DNA of 41,833 bases from Reticulitermes lucifugus (Eukaryota; Arthropoda; Insecta; Blattodea; Rhinotermitidae), in contig JAKCWW010004321.1 of assembly GCA_026260175.1 (NCBI GenBank), forward strand, positions 1 to 41,833, given 5' to 3'. The translations under genes and the position numbers were made by a program. A model generated the notes under the pieces. It saw nothing but the letters and a program-made list of their open reading frames with translations, had not been told where the DNA came from and ran no database searches. Numbering within the stretch: position 1 is the first letter of the stretch; each line of letters begins with the position of its first letter. This document shows positions 33,552 to 41,833 of this stretch, piece by piece.

Positions 33552-33790
33552 TCACAATTTTGGCACGGTGTTTACAGAATTTGATGAAATTTCGCTCCAT
33601 AAGTTTGAATGTAAAACTGAGCCCCGTGCCGCAAATAATTTCTGATAGGCTGTTGCTGTGACTTCAAACATTGTCTCGTTTCTAGCAAACTCTGGGCCCA
33701 TCGGAGACTCCCACAAGTTGAAGTTGGCAGGAGTGAGATCGGGAGATCGCGGGGGCCACAAAACTGGTCCGTTTCGTCCTGTTCATCAGT
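33552..33790 (-). pseudogene. mariner/Tc1-type transposase C-terminal fragment
   Basis: The - strand frame 33761-33552 begins MWPPRSPDLTPANFNLWESP. This is the WPPRSPDLTP.DFFLWG signature that carries the last catalytic acidic residue in mariner-type transposases. The Asp after TP is replaced by Asn. A downstream helix-rich tail follows to 33552. A second frame carries the upstream part (33793-33762), indicating a frameshift. Terminal repeats were not identified. Confidence 0.7.
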
Positions 33791-34024
33791 CAAGGTAGTG
33801 AGGGTTTAAGAAATGCTTTACGTCTCGAATAAAACAAGCAGGGGCCTCGCTAATAAAACAGTTGCGACCTTTCGTTTATAGGGAATTTGGGGCTGATTTT
33901 AGGAGTAGAACACAGTCGTAATATTAATTATACCTTCTTAAGAATCGCTCGATATTATTTTATAAATAATTACATTAAGTTTAATATACTGCTAAGAAGG
34001 CTGTTTGGAATTTTGTGTGCCACA

Positions 34025-34214
34025 AGATATGATAACAAAACCAACAAATGCACGTAAGTATATGAAAGTACATTATACAACCGTATACCTCCTACATGTT
34101 TCAGCCACTCATGTGGCCACCTTCAGGGAGTGGCCGAAACATGCAGGAGGTATACGGAGTGTGTAATATACTTTCATACACTTATGTGCATTAGTTGGTT
34201 TTGTTATCATATCT
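34025..34214. repeat. near-perfect foldback, 190 bp, almost no spacer
   Basis: The left arm starts AGATATGATAACAAAACCAA and the right arm ends TTGGTTTTGTTATCATATCT. The arms of about 90 bp meet near 34119 with a GTGGCCAC palindrome at the centre. The left arm on the - strand reads CTGAAGG (34126-34120), a GCCAC/GTGGC hairpin, then GAAACATGTAGGAG, another copy of the hammerhead-like motif with CTCC/GGAG as a possible stem I. Confidence 0.85.
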
Positions 34215-35518
34215 AATTGCTTAATACACGTTATGGATCATTTAAAATTGATTTGTGTGTCACATCGTGAAGTAGGCCTACTTCCTTTCCAATCGTGTTG
34301 TGTTTCAAAAGGAAAGATTTCCGACATTTGATGTTTTTAGGTTTCTGAAATATAAACTAGTCAGTTAGTTTGATAGCTTAGTCTGTTGATGTGAAACGGT
34401 TTGTATTACATTTTGCATCACTTTTATTGTAATGTAATCATGGTCTACGAAAAATGACTTCTTGCGAGTGATTTCTCAACCTTCTACGAACGTGATGGAA
34501 AGAGCAGTCTCCTAATTTAGACCGCAGCCGCTGTTCTGTCTGATGTCTTGGCGGCGTGTAAAGCGGTTCCTGGCCCACCTGCAAATTACTTTCCATGGTG
34601 ATGTTTTCGATTTCCAATCACTCACTCCTCATGCTGACCTACTGGAGCCAAAAGAACAACACGTGACCAACTCACGGCTGCACGAGATTTTGTGGAGCGC
34701 CTATTGTAATCGCCTCGCCCGTCTGTACGCTTAAAACAATTCGAGAACCGCTGAATCAATTTCATGAAATCAGGTAGTTGGAAGTTGAACTGCACTTTGT
34801 AAACTCATTCTACTGGAGGTTAAATCTTACGAAAATGACGGACTCTGTGCGTTGTAACTTACACGGGTCTCTGAGGGCATCTCGAGCGTAGCCCGCTAGA
34901 TATTTATCAAAACAAGAAAAGTTCTGGAACAACAGCTTTAGAGAGAAACAAAGAACACATTTCATGCCAAATAGCTACACCCTTCTCTCAAATCTTAACA
35001 GTTCTCGAGACGACTAAACAAAACAAAAACCAAAACGCTAGAACTGTTACGCTGTGTGTTCATTCCTCACCTAGTTTTCTTTCAAGCACGAAGTTCAACT
35101 AAGTTTTTAAAACTTCAGTTTCTTCCCCACAGAAAAACATGGCGTCTGCATTACAAAGATTAATCGGTTAATGCTATATAGGGCAATTATAGCTTTTTAT
35201 TTTCGGATTCGTACGAAAGACATTAATACACTGCGTGGTCAAATGCAGTATTTTTAAATTTAAATTGGGTGGTGCCTACATTTATGGCTATGCTTTAAAG
35301 GTTAGTGGATTCACCACCCATGCTTACTTTTCCATTCCCGCCCACCATCCGGTTCTATCAATGAATTAATAGCATATTTCTCAGCTTGTATAATGATGGG
35401 TTTGAAGTGTGTGAATTGTGTACCGTGTAATGAGAGAAAGTTTGTGAATAGTGAATTGAAAAGGATGTGGAAGGACACATGCGTTCTCTATTTCAAATAG
35501 GCTTACTTTTAGCAAGCA
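34215..35518. other. intron sequence, nothing recognised
   Basis: AT-rich; the 63-codon + frame at 34543-34734 has no domain or splice support. Confidence 0.45.
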
Positions 35519-35660
35519 TTTAATATTAGGGAGCAAGTAAACCCTAAGGCCCTTAGTTGGGACAACTGGTGTCCGGGCGAGACTTGAACCCGGAACCCTA
35601 GACGTTCGTGTGAAAATGGTGCTAGGCGTTCTAATTGAAACGCTCACTGGACGTCCGTGT
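35519..35660 (-). mobile_element. probable tRNA-derived SINE
   Basis: On the - strand CCGGGTTCAAGTCTCGCCCGG is a convincing T-arm/box B, preceded by a head with CCAGTGAGCGTTTCAATTAG in the box A position. The limits are approximate, and no target duplication was found. Confidence 0.45.
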
Positions 35661-35789
35661 GTGAGAAACCAGTTCTGGCAGCGTATTCGTAACCTGAATA
35701 GAACCTTATAATTTCAGATGGATTGTGAGGTTAGTTTAGGCACCTTGCATGGAGGAATATGCTGCTTCCATCTTCAGAGAAGAAGGAGG

Positions 35790-36000
35790 GAGGGACGTAG
35801 CTAGAGGTGGGCGTGAGTAATGCGGCCGCCCTGGGCGGCAAAGTGAATATTTTACATAAAAATATTCTGCGCGCAAAAAATTTTAAATTATTGAGACAAA
35901 TGAAAGGAAGTTTAGTATACGAGTATAACTTTGGTTTGTTTCAAATTCGTAATTTCTGTTAGAGCGGTCACTGTGTTTACTTGCCCCAGACGCCAAGAAA
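35790..36000. repeat. hAT-like terminal repeat, copy 2
   Basis: GGGACGTAGCTAGAGG opens a diverged copy of the segment at 26557-26768, with the same order of blocks: a GGCCGCCC GC-rich patch, AATATTTTA, AAATTTTAAATTATTGA, GTAATTTCTGTTAG and GCCCCAG. It is a stand-alone terminus or a non-autonomous relic. Confidence 0.6.
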
Positions 36001-36186
36001 CCTAGAAGGCATTATATTCGTTTGAAAAGTTGTTATCCGCCTCCAAAACTACACACAGCGTGACAACCGAAAGTTTGCAGTGGAAACGTATACGCATCCT
36101 ATGCAGGAATATACATTGTTCAGACAGAGGTTTAGTGACTGTGTAGAAAAGCAGCCTGGACTAGTGAAATAATCTGAGTTGCACAG

Positions 36187-36220
36187 TTGTGTGTGTGTGT
36201 GTGTTTGTGTTTGTGTGACG
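36187..36220. repeat. (GT)n microsatellite
   Basis: An alternating GT run with one TT interruption. The 150-codon - strand frame across it (36501-36049) owes its HTHTHT segment to this repeat and is not a supported gene. Confidence 0.9.
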
Positions 36221-36683
36221 AGCGCAGTCAGAGCAGATCGATATGTGGTTGGGGTTGGTGAACGCTCGTACCAAATCGATCCGCTAGAAAGAAAACTCAA
36301 CTGAAAAGCAAGATAAAATGATAGATACCAGTTCCAGCCTTCCGTTCCATGAAACAACTTATTTTGGCACATTCGATGACCAGGCAGGATGTAAAGAACG
36401 AGAACGTTTGTATACAGCTTATTGATTTGAGCCTTAAAAACCAAACTTTGCGCCATACGAGTATAATGCCTTAGGTGTCCACTTAACACATTCAATACCA
36501 AATGTGACTGTAGGAAGAAGAGTCGACCTTCAGAAGTTAATAATCACTCAGGTATTCATAAATCCTATGCTTTCTGTGAAACATGAACTTCATACGATGT
36601 TCAAAGAAGCCCGCCACTGGTCTCTATCCTGAGCCACATTAATCCAGTACAGAACCTCATATTTATTTAGGCCATTGGTAAGA

Positions 36684-36871
36684 TAAAGGTAAAGCAATCC
36701 CTGTACAGGCCTGGACGGGCCCTTAGGGTTTCAGGAGGTTGAGGCTCCCAGATTTCAAGACTGTCGGCACATGAAGGGAGTAAGGTTGTCAGTCCTACGC
36801 ACCGACCGCCTTTACCGACAAGGAAATATTCCTGGTACTCATTTCTGTTAGAAGCTGAGTCAACCCCAGGC
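36684..36871 (-). mobile_element. 5'-truncated SINE, same family as 29.0 kb, 12-bp target duplication
   Basis: The body matches the SINE at 29047-29297 over its 3' two-thirds (for example AAGCAATCCCTGTACAGGCC and GGAAATATTCCTGGTACTCA on the + strand) and has an internal 40-50 bp segment that the other lacks. The tRNA-like head is missing. CCATTGGTAAGA flanks it at 36672-36683 and 36872-36883. Confidence 0.9.
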
Positions 36872-37031
36872 CCATTGGTAAGAAACTGTTCATAATTCAA
36901 CGGCAGGACTCCTATAAGTGAACGTATGCAGATATCGGGGTTGTCTGTCTTTTAACACAATCTGTCATACACTGATAGTATTTAGGTCCTCTAAACACAC
37001 AAACTTTGTCACTTAAATAAATAAACATATC

Positions 37032-37062
<31 letters not shown>

Positions 37063-37070
37063 ATTTGTGT
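37032..37070. repeat. (AT)n(GT)n compound microsatellite
   Basis: About six TA units run directly into about nine GT units. The open frame reading HTHTHTYIYID on the - strand is its translation. Confidence 0.9.
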
Positions 37071-37539
37071 CACTATCCTGGCTGAGCTATCATGTCTCCC
37101 CGTGTAAATAACATAATTCCAGAAATGTAAGAACAATAAAATGGGCCGTATGGCGTTAACAGATCCACTAGTGGAATTTAAGGCGATGGCAAGACCTGTT
37201 GTTGCATGAGCATCAGCAGTTTGGAAACGAATACAGACACAGCTGCATTTGCTGAGATCAGCAGCTGCAGTTACTGCCCGATATCAGAACAGGCAGAGAC
37301 ATCCAGACTGACGCTGTCACCCACAGACTGACATGGCTTACACAATGGCACCACGTGCGGAATGGCCGTATTACGTACAGACTAACAATATTGGGTAGAA
37401 ATGCACAAAACGAAGGGACGGAAGAAATTTTCGGGAAATGTAATGTCGGGAGAGCTTCGAAAACGACGACAGGGGATAATGAAGGATGACGGAAGTTGGC
37501 AGTGAAAGTTAGATGTTATGAAATTGATTGGTAACTTCT

Positions 37540-37720
37540 TAAGGGATAAATACAGCTATGAAGATTACTGTCTTGCAGACTGTGACGCCGAGTATTGCGG
37601 TACTTTCCGAAGTTTCAGAAGAACATGCTACTTCGGCCAAACACCTGGCATTTCATCCCAGAAGACAGAAATCTTCGCCGCATTGAGAACTTTATATCTT
37701 ACACGGTACGACTAATTAAT
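37540..37720 (+). repeat. diverged interspersed repeat, partner of 22.82-22.99 kb
   Basis: The block order matches the segment near 22.8 kb: GTCTTGCAGACTGTGACGCC, a CGGTACTTTCCGAAG stretch, AGAAGAACATGC, CCAAACACC and CCCAGAAGACAG. The 65-codon + frame across it is translation of the repeat. Confidence 0.35.
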
Positions 37721-38194
37721 CACAGATTCATGCATGTTGTTACTTAAAGAGCAAAGATTAATCATTTCACGAAACGAGATTCAAAATGAAGTGAATCATC
37801 ACGTGACTGAAAACAAGTAATGGTCTCCTAAACCAGCTTACGGCGAAGTTAACAATTCCGACGAGAACATTTCATTTAGTAATATCATTAATATGCCAAA
37901 CTAAGGGATTTTTTTGTTGGGAAGTGCCCCGCAGCAGATGCTACGGTTGCACCGCAGCCTTGAGGCTTATTGAGCAACCCTGTGATGAAGATGATAGTTT
38001 TTTTTTCGTTTTCCAAGTAATGGAGCACCGGTGGAATGAAATTGACAGGGGAAAGCCGAAGTACTCGGTTTTCATTTTATGACGCTACGTAAGCCTGGCG
38101 TAAGCGCTGAATGAGTCTGGGACTGTTAGCTGTTACAATCATTTTCTCAACATCATAATTTAAAACCCCTTTTTAACGGTACAGTAGTATTTAC

Positions 38195-38378
38195 GTGTGA
38201 TGGACAGGTATAGCTTTGGGCCTGTTGATTTCTCGACTAGGCCCCTTGAGAGGCATGTTCCCGGAAGTGTTCCCTGCCGCGGTGACTGCGCCATCTCGTT
38301 CGTGGCCAGGTGTAACTCGGCGAGTGACCGGCAGAGCAGAGGTAGCTCGCATCACACTGGGGGGCTGCTGGAACGACA
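38195..38378 (-). CDS. exon A of the unidentified - strand gene
   Basis: A 184-nt - strand exon behind a strong acceptor (TTTGCTCTTTACAG) and before the donor AC|GTAAAT. Two leading bases, 60 intact codons and two trailing bases fit the single leading base of exon 32301-32129. The product is basic and Pro/Ser-rich: SFQQPPSVMRATSALPVTRR, then an Ala/Gly/Thr-rich stretch, then LKGPSREINRPKAIPVHH. No domain is recognised. GC content is well above the surrounding sequence. It is the 5'-most exon visible, and the remainder should lie beyond the LINE cluster to the right. Confidence 0.68.
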
Positions 38379-38405
38379 CTGTAAAGAGCAAATATAATTT
38401 AGCAG

Positions 38406-38749
38406 TGAGTTAACGTCTAAAAAGTTTCCGACAATAATGCACTGTTTAATGATTTTTTTAAAAGGTATTACAAAGCTATTCCATTTTCCGACATGTTTCG
38501 GTGGTGGCCACCACCATCATCAAGGAAAGATCACAGACAGTTCTAGGCTGGAAACAACACTGCTGTAAAACACAAGACAAACTGTGCTTTATAGCAGCGT
38601 TGTTTTTAGCCTAGAACTGTCCGTGACTTTTCCCTGAAGATGGTGGAGGCCACCACCGAAACATGTCGGACAATGGAATAGCTTTGTAATACTTTTTGAA
38701 AATCCTTAAACAGTGCATTATTGTCGGAAATGTTTTAGACGTTAACTCA
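38406..38749. repeat. 344-bp foldback element with hammerhead-like motif in both arms
   Basis: TGAGTTAAC at 38406 and GTTAACTCA ending at 38749 close inverted arms of about 120 bp or more (shared: CCGACAATAATGCACTGTTTAA, read from both ends). Each arm faces outward with the motif. On the - strand it is TTGATGA (38523-38517), the palindrome GGTGGTGGCCACCACC, GAAACATGTC. On the + strand it is CTGAAGA (38634-38640), GGTGG..CCACC, GAAACATGTC. The flanking TTTCC/GGAAA (left) and TCC/GGA (right) could form stem I. It lies only 28 bp upstream of exon A, on its intron side. Confidence 0.88.
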
Positions 38750-38934
38750 ATAATAAAGATGCACGGTATAAACAGTGATGTGAAGTTTATAATTTAGCAG
38801 TATTCGAAGTAAGTGCAAACCATACCTGACTTCGTGGCAAATTTAAAATGCTTAACCACGAAATAACATGTGTTCTTATGTCTCGGGACTGGGTGAGCTT
38901 ACCCTGTTACACAAAATTCGCATTTAAATAAACT

Positions 38935-40762
38935 AACTCCATGCAGCGGAGACCTCTTTGAGAAGGTAACAGGCCCTGAGCTAGTCAAGAAATGCCCCTC
39001 ATTTTATGGAAACTGAAGGTTCATTACCGAATTTGCAAGAACCCGAAAGCTGTTCCTAGCCTTAGCCAGATCAATCCAGACCATGCCACCCCCCCCCCCG
39101 TCCAACTTCTTGAATATCAATTTTAATATTATTCTCCCATCTACTTCTAGGTCTTCCAAGTGGTCTCTTTTCCTCAGGATTCCCCACGAAAACCTGTATG
39201 CACTTCTCCTCTCCGGCATATGTGCTACATGCCCCGCCCATCTCGTCTTTATTTATTTGATCACCCGAATAATATTTGGTGAGCAGTAAATATCATAAAG
39301 CTCCTCCTTATGTAGTCTTCTCCACTCCCCTGTTACCTCGTCCCTCTTAGGCCCAAATATCCTCCTCAGCACCCTATTCTCGATCACCCTCAGCCAATGT
39401 TCTTCTCTCATGTGACTGACCACCTTTCATACCCATACAAACAACAGGCAAAATTAAAATCCTCTATACTTTAATCTTTATATTTTTAGTTACTAAACTG
39501 GCAGACAAAAGATTTTGCACTGAATGATAGGAAATATTCCGTGACTTCAGTCTGCTCTGATTTCTTCGTGAATGGAATTTTGATTCGTCATGGTTGTTCC
39601 CAAATATTTGAAGTGTTCGAGCCTTTCAGAGGATTTATTATCTGTACTTACGTTGTGAGTTTGTCCTGCATTCTGATTTCGAGACACGACCATGTACTTA
39701 GTTTTCTCGGTGTTTACCAATCTACTTACTAACGACTACTAAAGCTTCTGTGCTTTTATTTGTAGCATGTATGCTTTCACCTATTATATTAACATAATTA
39801 ACGTAAACCAAAAGTTGATGTGTACCATTTGATTTCAAGCCCTCCTGGTTTGTCTGAACCCTCCTAATGGCACGTTATAAAGGGAAGTTGAAGAGCAACT
39901 GCCATAAAATGTCTCCTTGTTTCAAACCATTCTTAATAGGAAATGTGTCAGATGTTTGCATACCCGGGCTCTACCATACGTTTCATTTAAACACATTTTT
40001 ATTATCCTTACTAGATTTATAGTGATTGCAAACTGAATAAGTGTATTATATAAGACCTCCTTCTTAACTGAAATCACAGGCTTCTTGAGGTCTATAAATA
40101 GCTGACGCACTGCCTCATTGTATTCCCATTTTTTCTCAAGTATTTGACGAATGCAGAATGTATTATCAACAGCTGACCTGCCACTTCGAAATCCACACTG
40201 ATGATCCCCAAGAATTTCCTCTGCATATGGAGTTAACCTTGACAGAAGAATGCTGGATAAAATTCTGTATGCAGTTGATAAAAGGTGATATGCCTCGATA
40301 ATTACTCCAGTGTGTTTTATCACCCTCCTTATAAATAGGTACAGTGATTGACTCCTTCCACTGCTCAGGCAATTCCTCTTTATTCCAAATATAATTAATA
40401 AGTTTATGGATCTCAGAATGAATTGACCTACCTCCTGCTTTAATCACTTCTGCTTGAATTTGATCAATACCTGGTGATTTGTGTCTTTTTAACTTTTCAG
40501 TAGCCATGTCAAAATCAAAGGCGCTGGGCTCAGACACTAGTGGATCTGCTGTATGTTTTTCAGTCTGCCTAAAGTCATAACCCTCTGTACACTCAATAAA
40601 TGACAGAAATTATTCTTCCACCTATTCAAAATACTGTGGGAGTCTGCCACCAGATCACCCTTCTCATTCTTTACCATATTAGTTCTAGGCTGGTAACCCT
40701 TCTTAGAATCAACGACGCCTTTAGGATATGCATCGGGTTGTGATGAAGATATACAGAGTAAA
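38935..40762 (-). pseudogene. RTE-type LINE, reverse transcriptase and 3' end
   Basis: Reading leftward on the - strand there are three parts. 40782-40537 has DSKKGYQPRTNMVKNEKGDL and SILNRWKN, the linker after the endonuclease. 40537-40166 has KSPGIDQIQAEVIKAGG and PEQWKESITVPIYKEGDKT. 40323-39922 has GFRSGRSAVDNTFCIRQILE and VRQLFIDLKK, with motif A Asp kept. Downstream frames give KQGD, then YVNYVN in place of the catalytic YADD (39808-39788), and a C-terminus RWAGHVAHMPERRSAYR ending at a stop near 39004. Stops and frameshifts occur throughout, so the copy is dead. A 5' section continues beyond the inserted elements at 41447-41718. Confidence 0.88.
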
Positions 40763-40764
40763 GA

Positions 40765-41446
40765 GTGAAGGCTGTCAATCACAAGTAAGTTTTATGTTAC
40801 ATTATGATATAACTTTAATGCACCTTGAAGTTACATAATACAGGGTTATTCATAATTCCCTGACACATTTCATAAAATCGGTACATTTGAATGGTGGAAA
40901 TGATTGTAACATGCGACCTACAGATGGAAAGAGAAGCTATCCAAATTTGTTTTTGCATACCTCGTCAGTGCTCTATGTGTACACCCTTTGTGACACGGCA
41001 GACGTCAAGCCAATAATTCATTTCCGCCCATAACCGCTGCAGCATGTCACGATCGATTTCTGAGATGGCAGCGATGATTCGTCTTTGCAGCTCAGGCATA
41101 TCCTGTGATAGAGGCGGTAGAAAGACAGAGTCCTTAACATATCCCCATAAGAAAAAAGCGAATGAGTTATGTCAGGCGGTCTTGGTGGCCAGCGAAGCAG
41201 TGCCTGGTCATCTGCGGTCGTGCGTGCGATCCTGCGTTGGGGCAAATTATGATTGAGGTAGCCGCGGCCACCGACGAAATTAAGCGCCCTGCGGCACGTA
41301 CAAATAAACTTGGAGAGTTTCTCTTTTTATATGTGGGTCGTATGTTGAAGTACTTTCCGCCATTCAAGTATACCGATTTTGTGAAATGTGTCAGGGAATA
41401 ACCCTGTAATGCAACACAAACATTAGTTGTGATTGACGGCCTTCAC
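40765..41446. mobile_element. outer inverted-repeat element inserted in the LINE
   Basis: GTGAAGGCTGTCAATCACAA (40765) and its near-exact reverse complement TTGTGATTGACGGCCTTCAC (ending 41446) face inward around the mariner element, at a point where the LINE reading is interrupted. They are separated from the mariner ends by about 55 and 20 bp. The superfamily is unknown, and no clear target duplication was found. Alternatively the two words could be an inverted duplication that arose with the mariner insertion. Confidence 0.5.
40841..41406 (-). mobile_element. internally deleted mariner-like element with TA target duplication
   Basis: CAGGGTTATTCATAATTCCC (left) and the right end reading GGGAATAACCCTG are inverted repeats that continue through TGACACATTTCA.AAAATCGGTA. 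TA at 40839-40840 and 41407-41408 is the expected target duplication. The - strand interior (about 41245-40960) encodes the transposase C-terminus: LLRWPPRPPDIT, then after a frameshift FLWGYVKDSVFLPPL, EIDRDML and DVCRVTKGVHIEH before a stop. The rest of the transposase is missing. It sits inside the LINE. Confidence 0.85.
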
Positions 41447-41718
41447 CATATAATCTGTATTCATTGATGCCGATGTACAAGTCTCTGATATTCTTGGTCT
41501 TACTGTTTGTTTCAAGTTCTTTAATTTTACTTTTCAGATATTCCCTTTTTTTTTGTTCGTGAAATGTCTACTAGTTTCACGTCTTACGTTATTAAGATTA
41601 TCTACATTACTTCAGTTTGGATCCCGTAATCACGGCATTTGAGCCGGTTTCCTTTAATCTAAAAATTGTAAACATTCTTCATCAAATAATGGTTTATGTT
41701 GCTTCCATTCATACCGTC
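41447..41718 (-). pseudogene. 5' portion of the RTE-type LINE
   Basis: On the - strand the sequence reads KPLFDEECLQFLD, then DPN.SNVDNLNNVRRE.SRHF, NKK and NIRDLYIGINEY. This is the end of the endonuclease-RT linker of the same LINE type as 38935-40762. The order and orientation show that the LINE was split by the insertion at 40765-41446. There are several in-frame stops. Confidence 0.75.
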
Positions 41719-41719
41719 T

Positions 41720-41833
41720 AAATATGTCAGACTCATCAGAGCAACGTTGAAAGACTCCAAAGCAGTAGTAAGAGTAGATGGTGAGCTAACTAAACCATTT
41801 AATATTAATATGGGAGTTAGACAAGGAGACGCT
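41720..41833 (+). pseudogene. second LINE, reverse transcriptase fragment running off the window
   Basis: The + frame from 41720 is open to the end and reads KYVRLIRATLKDSKAVVRVD, then GELTKPFNINMGVRQGDA. This is the non-LTR reverse transcriptase segment before motif B (G.RQGD). It is directly abutted to the 5' edge of the - strand LINE, head to head. Whether the element is intact cannot be told from the window. Confidence 0.7.

Larger units (their letters stand above)
32302..38194 (-). other. large intron of the unidentified - strand gene
   Basis: About 5.9 kb between exons A and B. It contains the hammerhead-like motif, a mariner fragment, a foldback, SINEs and a hAT-like terminal repeat, each listed separately. 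No further exon was recognised within it, though short exons could be missed. Confidence 0.5.

Noticed and set aside
36049..36501. 150-codon open frame on the - strand, longest in the window
   Set aside because: It crosses a (GT)n microsatellite and has no family resemblance, so its length is likely chance.
37141..37400. CAG-rich stretch that looked like a glutamine-rich exon
   Set aside because: Every frame is broken by stops and no donor or acceptor frames it.
1..41833. CRISPR arrays, operons, bacterial promoters, rRNA genes
   Set aside because: The window is eukaryotic with spliced genes. No regularly spaced repeat array or rRNA-like sequence was seen.

Overview
This is an intron-rich, AT-rich eukaryotic nuclear window, almost certainly from an insect. 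The mix of RTE-type LINEs, mariner, hAT and Harbinger debris and several tRNA-derived SINE families suggests a cockroach or termite (Blattodea). That assignment is inference from repeat style, not a database match. One run of 50 N (30240-30289) marks an assembly gap inside a SINE.

There are two real genes. (1) On the + strand at 1083-10847 lie the last five coding exons of a DDX24/Mak5-type DEAD-box RNA helicase. All junction phases agree, and the C-terminal tail ends at a TAA that overlaps an AATAAA. The exons with the ATP-binding motifs lie upstream of the window. (2) On the - strand at 38378-30485 are three exons with mutually compatible phases (38378-38195, 32301-32129, 30659-30485). They encode about 175 residues of a gene I cannot name. 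It is incomplete at both ends.

Everything else is mobile DNA, mostly decayed. The DDX24 introns hold a mariner fragment, a SINE with a 13-bp target duplication, a foldback element and a LINE C-terminal fragment. Between the genes (11-30 kb) there are foldback repeats, a 556-bp PIF/Harbinger-like element with a broken MADF domain, a 5'-truncated RTE LINE and a hAT graveyard (about 24.8-28.9 kb). The right end (38.9-41.8 kb) is an RTE LINE on the - strand. It is interrupted by a mariner with TA-flanked terminal repeats, itself apparently inside a further inverted-repeat element. A second LINE starts on the + strand at 41720 and runs off the end.

The most unusual signal is a short hairpin motif found in seven clusters and in single or decayed form elsewhere: CTGANGA, then T, a stem-loop, GAAAC, a very short hairpin, and GTH or a close variant. 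It often occurs as outward-facing inverted pairs. It resembles a hammerhead ribozyme, and the copy at 32843-32887 can be folded with all three helices, with one extra base at the stem II junction. The window also shows three SINEs that share a 3' tail, each with a 12-13 bp target duplication.
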